From positions 1 through 64,000 of the forward strand of contig CAIQKV010000044.1 of the NCBI GenBank assembly GCA_903872505.1: a DNA stretch of 64,000 nt, in the 5' to 3' direction. This DNA comes from an uncultured Opitutia bacterium (lineage in GTDB: Bacteria; Verrucomicrobiota; Verrucomicrobiia; Opitutales; Opitutaceae). The position numbers and the translations under genes were made by a program. The notes beneath the pieces are model-generated. The model was given only the letters and a program-made list of their open reading frames with translations. It had not been told where the DNA came from and did not search any database. Of the stretch, positions 20,654 to 30,250 are shown in pieces (position 1 is the stretch's first letter; each line of letters begins with the position of its first letter).

Positions 20654-21838
20654 TCACGCCGCGGCCGGAGTCGCGCGATGCGCGCGGAGCCACAGCACCA
20701 CCGGCAGCATCAGGGCCGGCGCGAGGGTGGAGACGGCGAGGCCCCAGTGCAGGTTCCGCAGATCGGCCACCCAGCCGACGATCCAGGGCATGCAAATGCC
20801 GCCGGCGTTGCCGAACGCCGACAGCCCGCCATACATGCTGGCCCCGCCTTCGGGATAGCGATCGGCGGTCACCGCGAGCATGGTCGGCCAGAGGCAGCTG
20901 CCGGTGAACCCGACGGCGATGCAGGCGGCCAGCGCCAGCAGCGGCACCGGCAGAAAGGCGCCGCCGAGGAAGAGGAGCACGGACAGCCCGCAGCTCCACG
21001 CCATCACGCGGTAGGGATCCAGCCGCGCGCCCGCGGCGCCGACGGCCATCCGGCTGACGGCCATCGCCACGGAAAAAAGCAGCAACGCCATCCCGCCGAC
21101 CCACGCGGGATAGCCCAGCGAAGTCTCCGCATACGCCGGCAGCCACTGCGCCATGCCGGCCTCCGTGGCCCCGCCGAGCGCGAGCGCGGCGAGCGCCGCC
21201 AAAAACCAACCGCGGCGCAGCAACGTCCGGAGCTGCAGCCGGCCGCCCTCGGTCGAGAGCGCCGGAAAGCGCAGCGGGGCAAACGCCGCCAGCAGGCCGG
21301 CGGGCAGGGGCAGGAGCATGAGGCAGGAAACGCGCCAGCCGAGCCCGGCCCGCAGCGCCAGCGAGCCCGCGAGAATGGTCACGACCGCGCCCACGCAGTA
21401 GAAGGAGTGCAGCCAGTTCATCGCGGCGGACCGGCGCGTGGGATTGAGCGCGGCCACGATCGGGCTCAACACCATGTCGAGCAGGCCGGCGCCGAGCCCC
21501 TGGAAGAAGATGGCCCCGCAGAGAAAAGCATAACTCGGGGCGAAGGCCGCGGCGACGAGGCTCGCGACGATGAGCAGGTTGCCCAGCTGCGCAAAAGGCT
21601 TGGCGCCCCAGCGGTCGGCGAGCGGGCCCGTGATCAGGATGCCGACCACGAGCCCGGCGAAGCCCACGGCCCCGAGCCGGCCGAGCTGCTCCTGCGTCAG
21701 CCCGCCCGGGCCGCCAAAGGTGCGGCTGATCGTGGTCAAGTACACCGGCAGCAGGTTGATCCCGATCGCGAGGCTCATCATGGCCCCGTAGCACAGCAGC
21801 GTGAGCAGGCGGGGGGCGGTGCGGAGCGCGGCGGACAT
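20654..21838 (-). CDS. MFS transporter (sugar permease-like)
   Basis: MSAALRTAPRLLTLLCYGAMMSLAIGINLLPVYLTTISRTFGG; multiple TM segments. Confidence 0.8.
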   Translation of the reverse strand: MSAALRTAPRLLTLLCYGAMMSLAIGINLLPVYLTTISRTFGGPGGLTQEQLGRLGAVGFAGLVVGILITGPLADRWGAKPFAQLGNLLIVASLVAAAFAPSYAFLCGAIFFQGLGAGLLDMVLSPIVAALNPTRRSAAMNWLHSFYCVGAVVTILAGSLALRAGLGWRVSCLMLLPLPAGLLAAFAPLRFPALSTEGGRLQLRTLLRRGWFLAALAALALGGATEAGMAQWLPAYAETSLGYPAWVGGMALLLFSVAMAVSRMAVGAAGARLDPYRVMAWSCGLSVLLFLGGAFLPVPLLALAACIAVGFTGSCLWPTMLAVTADRYPEGGASMYGGLSAFGNAGGICMPWIVGWVADLRNLHWGLAVSTLAPALMLPVVLWLRAHRATPAAA

Positions 21839-22129
21839 CCCGGGAGACGAGCGCGCCCCCCGCCGGAGCGCAATGCGCAAGCGGCCAAACCGGTTCAGTC
21901 CCTGTTGCAACCCCGTTGACTTCGCCCCGGGCGATCACTGACAAACATCGCGCGCTCACCTGCGCACCGACGGTGGTGGGGAACAACCCGCCCCCTGCTT
22001 GCCCTTCCGGGCGCAATCGCTTTTGTCGTTGGTCGCAGACGCTGGAGGATGGGCGAGGCCGGGTTCCCGGGTGGGAAACCGGCGGCGCCTCCACTTCCGG
22101 CGTGTGATGCCCGCCCAGCCGCCCTCCCC

Positions 22130-23230
22130 ATGAACGCATTCAACGGACTCGGTCTCAACCTCGGCAACCTCAGCCGCCTGTCGGCGGCGAAAACCCGCTC
22201 GATCAGCGCGGAAAATTTCACCGGTGCGAAGGGTGCCGGCGGCATGGCCACCGAGGGCAACGGCGCCACCTATGCCCGCGATCTCGGGCGCGGCTGGAAG
22301 ATCTCCCCCTCGGTCAGCATCAAGGCCGGTGACACCTTCACCGTCGCGGACATCGCCGGCAGCGGGGCCATCCAGCAGATCTGGCTGACGCCCACCGGGC
22401 CCTGGCGCTACAGCATCCTGCGCATCTACTGGGACGGACAGGAACAACCCTCGGTGGAGTGCCCCCTGGGCGATTTCTTCGGCATGCCGTGGGGCCGCTA
22501 CGCGCCGCTCGTCTCGCTGCCGGTCTGCGTCAACCCCGGCCGGGCGTTCAACTGCTACTGGGAAATGCCCTTCCGCCGGCGGTGCCGCATCACCCTGGCC
22601 AACATCGGCGACGACGTCATGCACCTCTACTACCAGGTCAACTACACCCTGACCGACGTGCCGGACGACTGCGCCTATTTTCACGCCCAGTTCCGCCGCA
22701 CCAACCCGCTCCCGTACAAGCAGGACTACACCATCCTCGATGGCGTCCGCGGCCGCGGCCATTATGTCGGCACCGCCATGGGCTGGGGCTCCAACAATGC
22801 CGGCTGGTGGGGCGAGGGCGAGATCAAGTTCTTCCTCGATGGCGACCGGGAGTGGCCGACGATCTGCGGCACCGGCACCGAGGACTATTTCTGCGGCTCG
22901 TACAACTTCGAGAGCCCGGTCACGCACCAATACCAGGAATTCTGCACGCCCTACGCCGGCCTGCACCAGGTCCTCCGGCCGGACGGCCTCTACCGTTCCC
23001 AGACCCGTTTCGCCATGTACCGCTGGCATGTGCTGGACCCGGTGCGCTTCGAGTCGGACCTGCGCATCACGAACCAGGCCCTGGGCTGGCGCAACGACGG
23101 CGCCTGGCGCAGCGACGGCCGCTACCTGCCGCTGCAGGACGACATCTGCTCGGTGGCCTACTGGTACCAGACCCTGCCCACGGCGCCATTCCCGGCCCTG
23201 CCCAATCGGGATTTCCTCGAGGTTATCTGA
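22130..23230 (+). CDS. DUF2961 / GH172-like family protein
   Basis: GSGAIQQIWLTPTGPWRYSILRIYWDGQEQPSVECPLGDFFGMPWG; GTGTEDYFCGSYNF. Confidence 0.85.
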   Translation: MNAFNGLGLNLGNLSRLSAAKTRSISAENFTGAKGAGGMATEGNGATYARDLGRGWKISPSVSIKAGDTFTVADIAGSGAIQQIWLTPTGPWRYSILRIYWDGQEQPSVECPLGDFFGMPWGRYAPLVSLPVCVNPGRAFNCYWEMPFRRRCRITLANIGDDVMHLYYQVNYTLTDVPDDCAYFHAQFRRTNPLPYKQDYTILDGVRGRGHYVGTAMGWGSNNAGWWGEGEIKFFLDGDREWPTICGTGTEDYFCGSYNFESPVTHQYQEFCTPYAGLHQVLRPDGLYRSQTRFAMYRWHVLDPVRFESDLRITNQALGWRNDGAWRSDGRYLPLQDDICSVAYWYQTLPTAPFPALPNRDFLEVI

Positions 23231-23287
23231 GGCTCAGCGCGGGTCCGAACGGGTCGGCGGCAACTAAGGGCGGGCGTCGGCGTGCGA

Positions 23288-24151
23288 TCACTTCGTGGCC
23301 GCGCCGACCAGGCACTCACCCGGCACCTCGAACCCACCGGACGTTTCGAAACTGCGCAGCGAGTCTGCCACCTCGTTCCACACGGACTCGCGTTCCGGGG
23401 GAGACAGGTGGGCCATCATGACATTGAAGGAACCGAAGGCTTCCCGGGCGACCCGCACGTACTCGGCGGCGCTGGCCGCTCGCAGGGGCACCGGCACGGC
23501 GCGAACCTCGGGGTCGGCAAATCCGGCTTCACGAAAGACGCCAGCGAGCACCCCGGAACCGCCCAGGCTGAACGGTCCGGGTTGCCCCGGAACGGGCGGC
23601 GGGAGTTGTGCGCGTCGGCGGATGATAGCCGCGGGCACCGCGCCCCAGTCGTTGCGCTCAGGCGTGGAGAAGACCACGACGGCGACCCGGCCGCCCGCCC
23701 GCAGCGCCCGGCGCCATTCACGCAGCGCGGTCACGGGGTGCGGCATGTACATCAAACCGAGCCGGCACAGCACCGCATCGAAGGAGGCGTCGGGGAGATC
23801 CAGTTTCTCGCCGTCCATGGCGCGGGTCTCAACCTGGTCGAGGCCGCGTTCGCGGGCGACCTGGCGCGCCAGCTCGACGATCCCTTCCGAGAGGTCGGTT
23901 GCCAGCACGTAGCCGCTGGGGCCGACGCGCGCGGCGGCGCTGACCGCCGGCTCACCGGCCCCGGCGGCGACGTCGAGGATGCGCTGACCGAGCTGAAGCC
24001 GGGCCAGGTCGAGCATCTGGCGGGTGACTTCGCCATACCAGCGCTCCAAGGTGGGACTCCAGCGCCGCCAGGCCGCGCCGTCCTCGTTCCAGCGCTCGCG
24101 CTGGGCGTTCTTGTACTTCGCAGCGTCGAATGAGGGTGGTGGTTCGGCCAT
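23288..24151 (-). CDS. Class I SAM-dependent methyltransferase
   Basis: QRILDVAAGAGEPAVSAAARVGPSGYVLATDLSEGIVELARQ motif I; FDAVLCRLGLMYMPHPVTALREWRRALRAGGRVAVVVF. Confidence 0.87.
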   Translation of the reverse strand: MAEPPPSFDAAKYKNAQRERWNEDGAAWRRWSPTLERWYGEVTRQMLDLARLQLGQRILDVAAGAGEPAVSAAARVGPSGYVLATDLSEGIVELARQVARERGLDQVETRAMDGEKLDLPDASFDAVLCRLGLMYMPHPVTALREWRRALRAGGRVAVVVFSTPERNDWGAVPAAIIRRRAQLPPPVPGQPGPFSLGGSGVLAGVFREAGFADPEVRAVPVPLRAASAAEYVRVAREAFGSFNVMMAHLSPPERESVWNEVADSLRSFETSGGFEVPGECLVGAATK

Positions 24152-24163
24152 GGGGCTTCTGAG

Positions 24164-24253
24164 AAGGGGTCAGGTATTAAGTCTTTCAAAATCAGCCTCG
24201 AACACGCGTTAGGACGCACCCACGGAAAAACTTAAACCCCAACCTGACCCCTT
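24164..24253. repeat. MITE/REP-like element with AAGGGGTCAGGT/ACCTGACCCCTT termini
   Basis: 12-bp perfect inverted termini, ~90 bp, noncoding, between methyltransferase and HNH gene. Confidence 0.65.
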
Positions 24254-24298
24254 CGATGGGCTTTGACCACTTCGATGGGCTTCCCCGCCTGTTGGGTC

Positions 24299-25087
24299 CT
24301 AGCGATGACTTATAGGAGGTGAGACAATAAATTTCTTGAGCACGTGGTTCACGGATGAGCCGCCAACAATGTGAACATCGGTAAGTTTGTTCTGTGCGTC
24401 CCTGATAACGATCGCGCTTTTACCCCACTTCATGCTCACGTCTTCACGTATTCTACCGTCAGGTAGGCTAGTAAGATTCCTGCTCAAGACCAAGTTCTCG
24501 GGAATCTCGACTGAATACTCGCTTAGTGGATAAGGGAGTTTGAGGTCTTTGAGATTACCTTGTTTGTCCAAAACACCGTATGTAATGACACCTGGACTGG
24601 ATTCGTGCTCAAAGTGCAGCAAGTCCCCAATCAGGTAATACTGTATCCTTTGCCCACCGAACTCTTTTTCATAAAGACCGTTTGGTTTAATCTGCTCCCA
24701 ATCTATCTGATTGTTCAATGGGGCTCCACTAGAGACACTGAGCTGTCTATTTAACCGTTCTCCCGCATTTTTCTCCGCGTTCTTTTTCCAATCTCTCAGA
24801 ACCTCGATCGAATACTTTGGCAAATCGGAATCGATCAGCTTCGAGCACGATTGACACAACCATAGTCCGTTATCGACCGACGATCTTTGCTGCTCATCAC
24901 AATTAGGATCGTATCGCGGTCCGCCAATTGACGCTGCTGTTATATGCGCAGCTACGCCAATGTTTGTGATCTTCGTATCGTCTGAGTGCGGACCGACAGT
25001 CGGCATATTACATGCCGGATTTGAGCACAAAAAGCCGACCCGTTTAGCCAATATATCTTTTGTCCTAAGTGAGAAATCGTCTCTCAT
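24299..25087 (-). CDS. HNH-like nuclease-domain protein, probably horizontally acquired
   Basis: RVGFLCSNPACNMPTVGPHSDDTKITNIGVAAHITAASIGGPRYDPN...SSVDNGLWLCQSCSKLIDSDLPKYSIEVLRDWK; visibly lower GC than neighbours. Confidence 0.72.
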   Translation of the reverse strand: MRDDFSLRTKDILAKRVGFLCSNPACNMPTVGPHSDDTKITNIGVAAHITAASIGGPRYDPNCDEQQRSSVDNGLWLCQSCSKLIDSDLPKYSIEVLRDWKKNAEKNAGERLNRQLSVSSGAPLNNQIDWEQIKPNGLYEKEFGGQRIQYYLIGDLLHFEHESSPGVITYGVLDKQGNLKDLKLPYPLSEYSVEIPENLVLSRNLTSLPDGRIREDVSMKWGKSAIVIRDAQNKLTDVHIVGGSSVNHVLKKFIVSPPISHR

Positions 25088-25188
25088 AAACTTTGATTGG
25101 CGGCAGACAAATGCACCAGCTGCGAGGGGGGGCGGTCAACAGAGGTCCTAAAAAGTGGTCATACTGCTATTTAACTTAGGGCGGCGGC

Positions 25189-26517
25189 TCAGCCGTGGAG
25201 GTAAGAATTGAGCAGGTTTTCCAGATACTCCTGCTTGCCGGAGCGCGGGGTGGGCTCGCCGAGTTTGGTGAGGACGAGCTTGTTCAGGTCGCGGAAGCCC
25301 ACGCGGCGCTTCTCGATCGCGCGGCCGTAGCCGGTGTCGTAGCTGGCGTAGCGATCCTTGAGAAACGCGGAGAACTTGCCGTCGGCGAGGATCCGGCGGG
25401 CCAGCTTGAAGGCGAGGGCGTAGGTGTCCATGCCGCCGATGTGCGCGTGGAACAGGTCCTCGGGGTCGATGCTGGGGCGGCGGAGCTTGGCGTCGAAATT
25501 CAAGCCGCCCTGGCCGAGGCCGCCGGCGCGGAGGATCGCGACCATCGCGAGCGTGATCTCCTTCACGTTGGTGTTGAACTGGTCGGTGTCCCACCCGAGC
25601 AGTTCGTCCCCGGCGTTGGCGTCGATCGAGCCGAGCATCCCCTGCGCGATGGCGGTCTCGATCTCGTGCTGGAAGGTGTGGCCGGCGAGCGTCGCGTGGT
25701 TCGTCTCGATGTTGAACTTGAAATGCTTCTCCAGGCCGTAGGTGCGGAGGAAGGCGATACCGGCGGCGACGTCGAAGTCGTACTGGTGCTTGGTCGGCTC
25801 CTTCGGCTTGGGCTCGATGAGGAACTGGCCCTTGAAGCCGATGCTTTTGGCGTAATCCACCGCCATGTGCAGGAACGCCGCGAGGTGGTCCTGCTCGCGC
25901 TTCAGGTTGGTGTTGAGCAGCGTCTCATAGCCCTCGCGGCCGCCCCAGAAGACGTAGTTCTCGCCGCCGAGGGTTTTGGTCACCTCGAGCGCCTTCTTCA
26001 CCTGCGCGGCGGCGTAGGCGAAGACGTGGGCGTCGGGGTTGGTCGCCGCGCCGCACATGTAGCGCCGGTTTGAGAACAGGTTGGCCGTGCCCCAGAGCAT
26101 CCGGACGCCGGTGGCCTTCTGGAGCCCCTTGGCGTGGGCGACGAGTTTATCGAGGTTGCGGTTCGTCTCGGCGAGCGAGCGGCCCTCGGGCGCGATGTCG
26201 CGGTCGTGGAAGCAGTAGAACGGCGCGCGGATTTTCTGGAAAAACTCAAATGCGGCATCCATGCGCGCCTTCGCGATGGAGATCGCATCGGTGCCCTTTT
26301 CCCAAGAACGGACGATGGTGCCGGGACCGAACGGGTCGGAGCCGACGCCGCGGAAGGAGTGCCAGTAGGCGATGGAGAAGCGCAGGTGCGCCGACAGCGG
26401 CTTGCCGTCGACGATCTCGTCGGGGTTGTAGTGGCGGAAGGCGAGCGGGTTGGCGGATTTCGGGCCCTCGTAGGCGATGGTCTTGATCCGGGGGAAATGG
26501 GCGCGGGTTTTTTTCAT
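25189..26517 (-). CDS. xylA: Xylose isomerase
   Basis: [78 protein letters not shown]. Confidence 0.96.
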   Translation of the reverse strand: MKKTRAHFPRIKTIAYEGPKSANPLAFRHYNPDEIVDGKPLSAHLRFSIAYWHSFRGVGSDPFGPGTIVRSWEKGTDAISIAKARMDAAFEFFQKIRAPFYCFHDRDIAPEGRSLAETNRNLDKLVAHAKGLQKATGVRMLWGTANLFSNRRYMCGAATNPDAHVFAYAAAQVKKALEVTKTLGGENYVFWGGREGYETLLNTNLKREQDHLAAFLHMAVDYAKSIGFKGQFLIEPKPKEPTKHQYDFDVAAGIAFLRTYGLEKHFKFNIETNHATLAGHTFQHEIETAIAQGMLGSIDANAGDELLGWDTDQFNTNVKEITLAMVAILRAGGLGQGGLNFDAKLRRPSIDPEDLFHAHIGGMDTYALAFKLARRILADGKFSAFLKDRYASYDTGYGRAIEKRRVGFRDLNKLVLTKLGEPTPRSGKQEYLENLLNSYLHG

Positions 26518-26592
26518 GGCTGCGTGGGAAACGTGGGCGATTGCGCGGGCGCTGTCACGCCCGGACGGCTGGCGGGAGTGTCCTCATATGCC

Positions 26593-26693
26593 TTGTCATC
26601 GCGAGCCCAGCGCAGCCGGGCGTGGCGATCCATCCGGATGGATTGCTTCGTCGTCCCGTCCCGCAATTGCGGGAGGACTCCTCGCAATGACAA
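26593..26693. repeat. Intergenic palindromic repeat with TTGTCATCGCGAG...CTCGCAATGACAA ends
   Basis: Inverted ends (one mismatch) with internal perfect palindrome ATCCATCCGGATGGAT. Confidence 0.75.
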
Positions 26694-26797
26694 AGTAGGG
26701 CTTCATCTGCCGTGTCGGGGTGGCTGGTGGGATGGCGGGTGCCGATGGGCGAATGCGCGTTTGACCTCCCGGGAGGGCAGGATTTGGTGGAGCCGCC

Positions 26798-27895
26798 ATG
26801 GCTGAAACCCTCACCGTCAATCTGCAGGAGCGGAGCTACCCGATCGTCTTGGGCGCGGGCCTGCAGCGCGACGTGCGCGCGGAGGTGGACCGGCGGCGGC
26901 AGGCGGGCGGGCGGGTGGCGGTGCTGACCGATGCCAACGTGGCGAGCCGGCAGGGCGAGGCGCTGGCGGCGATGTTTGGCGATGCCCCGTGCTGCACCGT
27001 GGCGCCGGGCGAGGCCGCGAAGTCGGTCGCCGGGCTGGGCGAGGTGCTGGAATTTCTGGCCGGCCAGCGGTTGGACCGGGGCGGCGCGCTGTTCACCGTT
27101 GGCGGGGGCGTGGTGGGCGACCTCGGGGGGTTCGCCGCGGCGAGCTACCTGCGCGGGATCGAATTCTTCCAGGTGCCGACGACGCTGCTGGCGATGGTGG
27201 ACAGCTCGGTCGGCGGCAAGACGGGCATCAACCTCGCGGCGGGCAAGAACCTCGCGGGCGCCTTCCACCAGCCGCGCGGCGTTTTTGTCGACACCCATTT
27301 CCTGGCGACGCTGCCGGCGCGCGAGTTCGCCGCCGGGGCGTCCGAGGTCATCAAGTACGGTCTGCTGGGCGACGCGGAGCTTTTCAGCCAGCTCGAGCGT
27401 GCGCCGCTGACCGCCACGGGCGCGAACCTGGCCGCGGTCATCCGCCGCTGCTGCGCGCTGAAGGCCCGCATCGTGGAAGCCGACGAGCGCGAGCTGGCCC
27501 CGGATGGCGGGCGGGCGCTGCTCAACCTCGGGCACACTTTCGGGCACGCGATCGAGCAGGCCGCGGGCTACGGGACGTATTTGCACGGCGAAGCGGTGGC
27601 GATCGGCCTCGGTGCCGCCGCCCGGCTCTCGCAGAAACTGGGACTGGTCTCCGCCGGGGACGTGGCGCGCGTCGAGGCGGTGGTCGCGGCGCATGCGCTG
27701 CCGGTCCGCCTGCGGGCGCCGCTGGCGGTGCCGGCGCTGCTGGCTGCGATGGCGCGGGACAAGAAGGTTCGCGCCGGGCTGCCGCGGTTCGTCGTGCTGT
27801 CACGGTTGGGCGGGGCCGCCACCCAGTCGGACGGCATCACGCCGGCCCTGGTGGAGGCCTGTTTCCGGGAAGTCGGCGCGGTGGATTCGCTGTGA
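26798..27895 (+). CDS. aroB: 3-dehydroquinate synthase
   Basis: GGGVVGDLGGFAAASYLRGIEFFQVPTTLLAMVDSSVGGKTGINL; LNLGHTFGHAIE; LHGEAVAIG. Confidence 0.96.
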   Translation: MAETLTVNLQERSYPIVLGAGLQRDVRAEVDRRRQAGGRVAVLTDANVASRQGEALAAMFGDAPCCTVAPGEAAKSVAGLGEVLEFLAGQRLDRGGALFTVGGGVVGDLGGFAAASYLRGIEFFQVPTTLLAMVDSSVGGKTGINLAAGKNLAGAFHQPRGVFVDTHFLATLPAREFAAGASEVIKYGLLGDAELFSQLERAPLTATGANLAAVIRRCCALKARIVEADERELAPDGGRALLNLGHTFGHAIEQAAGYGTYLHGEAVAIGLGAAARLSQKLGLVSAGDVARVEAVVAAHALPVRLRAPLAVPALLAAMARDKKVRAGLPRFVVLSRLGGAATQSDGITPALVEACFREVGAVDSL

Positions 27896-27927
27896 CTTTT
27901 GCGCGGGTTTCCTGTTGAGTTGGGATC

Positions 27928-28560
27928 ATGTCCGCCATCGACGAAGGCATTGTCCGCGAGTATTTTGAGCAGAACGGCTTCCTGGTCCGCCAGGCCCGCA
28001 AGTACCAGGTGTCGGCGCGGCGGAAGACCGGCGAGGAGGAGATCGACCTCGTGGTCTTCAACCCGGCGTGGCGGCGCGGGTCGAGGAAGCCCGATTTCTT
28101 CCTGTTTTCCAACGAGCTGGCGTTCGTCCACAAGGCGATCGTGGCGGTGAAGGGCTGGCACACGGGGGTGTTCACGCCGGCCACGCTCAAGAGCAGCCCG
28201 GAGATCTTCCGCTTCCTCGAGGAGAACGTGCTGAAGGAGATCTCGCGCTACTTTCCGGCTGAGTCGCCAGAGGAGGGCGGCGGCGAGCTGACCAAGATCC
28301 TCGTGCTGCCGAGCTTGCCGACGGCCGAGCCGTTCCGGACGCAGAGCGTCGAGCTGCTGAAGGCGCATGGCATCGACGCCATCATCTCGTTCCGCGCCAT
28401 GCTCATCGACATCCTCGAAAAAATCGAAATCAACCAGAACTACAGCAAGAGCGACACGCTGCAGGTCATGCGGATTTTGAAGAACTACGACCTGCTGAAG
28501 GATGCGCAGCTCGACATGTTTCCCGACCGAGCGGCGGCCGCACGCCGGACGAAGGCCTGA
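27928..28560 (+). CDS. Conserved protein, possible PD-(D/E)XK-like nuclease fold
   Basis: YFEQNGFLVRQARKYQVSARRKTGEEEIDLVVFNPAW...KAIVAVKGW; sits between aroB and lpxA on the same strand. Confidence 0.55.
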   Translation: MSAIDEGIVREYFEQNGFLVRQARKYQVSARRKTGEEEIDLVVFNPAWRRGSRKPDFFLFSNELAFVHKAIVAVKGWHTGVFTPATLKSSPEIFRFLEENVLKEISRYFPAESPEEGGGELTKILVLPSLPTAEPFRTQSVELLKAHGIDAIISFRAMLIDILEKIEINQNYSKSDTLQVMRILKNYDLLKDAQLDMFPDRAAAARRTKA

Positions 28561-28565
28561 CCGCG

Positions 28566-29327
28566 ATGCCCACGGTCATTCATCCCACGGCGATCGTGGA
28601 AAAAGGCGCGCAGCTCGGCGCGGATTGCGAGATCATGGCGGGCGCGATCGTCACGCGGCACTGCGTGCTGGGCGACCGGGTGGTGGTGCACCCCTACGTC
28701 GTGCTCGGCGGCGACCCGCAGTACCTGAAATTTGACCGCGCGATCGCCTCGGGCGTGCGCATCGGCGCCGGCACGGTCCTCCGTGAGCACGTGACCATCA
28801 ACCGCTCGATCCAGCCCGGGGGCTTCACCACGATCGGGGACGGGTGCTTTTTCATGGCGGCGAGCCACGCCGCGCACGACTGCGCAGTGGGCAACCAGGT
28901 CGTGCTGGCCAACGGGGCGCTGCTGGCCGGCCACGTGAGCGTGGGCGACCACACCTTTTTTGGGGGCGGCGCGGCGGTGCACCAATTCACCCGCATCGGC
29001 GAGAGCGTGATGGTCGCCGGCCACGCATCGATCACCCGCGACGTGCCGCATTTCACGATGGTGGCGGAGCGCGACGACGTGATCGGTTTCAATCTGGTCG
29101 GCCTGAAGCGCCGCGGGTTCAGCCGCGCGGCGATGGTCGAGCTGAAGTCGGCCTACCACGACGTCTATTTCACGCCGGGCAACATCCGCACGGTCGCGGC
29201 GGCGGTGCTCGCCACCGGCCGGTTCACTACGCCCGAGGCCCGGCGGTTCCTGGAGTTCTTCGCGGGCGGCAAGCGCAGTTTCGCCCGGGCGCGCCGGGCG
29301 GCCGCGGAAGAGCACGATGCGAGCTAG
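28566..29327 (+). CDS. lpxA: Acyl-ACP--UDP-N-acetylglucosamine O-acyltransferase
   Basis: Left-handed beta-helix hexapeptides; IHPTAIVEKGAQLGADCEIMAGAIV; HDCAVGNQVVLANGALLAGHVSVGDHTFFGGGAAVHQF. Confidence 0.93.
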   Translation: MPTVIHPTAIVEKGAQLGADCEIMAGAIVTRHCVLGDRVVVHPYVVLGGDPQYLKFDRAIASGVRIGAGTVLREHVTINRSIQPGGFTTIGDGCFFMAASHAAHDCAVGNQVVLANGALLAGHVSVGDHTFFGGGAAVHQFTRIGESVMVAGHASITRDVPHFTMVAERDDVIGFNLVGLKRRGFSRAAMVELKSAYHDVYFTPGNIRTVAAAVLATGRFTTPEARRFLEFFAGGKRSFARARRAAAEEHDAS

Positions 29328-30240
29328 GCTGGCCATCACGTGCGGGGACCCGGCGGGGGTCGGCCCGGAAATCATCGCCAACTGGCTCGCGGCGAACCCC
29401 GCCGAGGCGGCGGACACGGCGGTGATCGGACCGGCGCGCTGGCTCGCCACCCTGGTGGCCCCGGCGCAAATGATCCCGGTGGGGCTGGAGGATTTTTCCG
29501 CGACGCCGGGCCAGCCGACGGCCGACGGCGCGCTGGTGGCGTGGGCGGCGATGGAGCGGGCGGCGCAGGGCTGCAAGTCCGGGGAGTTTGCCGGCGTCGT
29601 GACCGGGCCGGTCAGCAAGGAGTGGCTCGCGCGCATCGGGTATCCGTTTCCCGGGCAGACGGAGTTTTTCGCCGCGCGCTGGGGCGGCGAGCCGACGATG
29701 GGTTTTTGCGGCGGCCGGTTGCGCGTGGCGCTGGCCACGTGGCATGTGCCGCTGTTCGAGGTCGGGCGGCTGCTCGGGCCGCACCTGCTGCACCGGACGG
29801 TCCGGGCGGCCCACGAGCTGGCGCAGGCCGACGGCGTGGCCCGGCCGCGCATCGGCGTGTGCGGGCTCAATCCCCACGCGGGCGAGGGCGGGCTGCTCGG
29901 CTACGAGGAGCGAGACCTGCTCAATCCCGCGCTGGACCACCTGCGGCCCGAGTTTCCCGAGCTGTCGCGCTGTGAGCCGGCCGACACGCTGTTCGCCCGG
30001 GCGCTGCGCGGCGAGTTCGACGTGGTGGTGGCGCTCTACCACGACCAGGGGCTCGCGCCGCTGAAGGCGGTCGATTTCGACGAGGCGGTGAACGTGACCC
30101 TCGGGCTGCCGTTCGTCCGGACCAGCCCGGACCATGGCACGGCCTTCGGCATCGCCGGCCAGGGCGTGGCGCGGACAACGAGCTTCACCAACGCGGTAAA
30201 GATGGCGCGGCGCTTGATAAAACGCCGGGCGGCGCGATAG
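29317..30240 (+). CDS. pdxA: 4-hydroxythreonine-4-phosphate dehydrogenase
   Basis: LAITCGDPAGVGPEII; VTGPVSKEWLARIGYPFPGQTEFFA; GLNPHAGEGGLLGYEE; ALYHDQGLAPLKAVDF. Confidence 0.95.
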   Translation: MRARLAITCGDPAGVGPEIIANWLAANPAEAADTAVIGPARWLATLVAPAQMIPVGLEDFSATPGQPTADGALVAWAAMERAAQGCKSGEFAGVVTGPVSKEWLARIGYPFPGQTEFFAARWGGEPTMGFCGGRLRVALATWHVPLFEVGRLLGPHLLHRTVRAAHELAQADGVARPRIGVCGLNPHAGEGGLLGYEERDLLNPALDHLRPEFPELSRCEPADTLFARALRGEFDVVVALYHDQGLAPLKAVDFDEAVNVTLGLPFVRTSPDHGTAFGIAGQGVARTTSFTNAVKMARRLIKRRAAR

Positions 30241-30250
30241 TCCCCGCTCC

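Noticed and set aside
22049-22130. Upstream extension of the DUF2961 ORF
   Set aside because: Initiator at 22130 (MNAFNGLGLNLGNLSRLSAAKTRSISAENF) matches the expected family start; the extension is Pro/Ala-rich noncoding-like.
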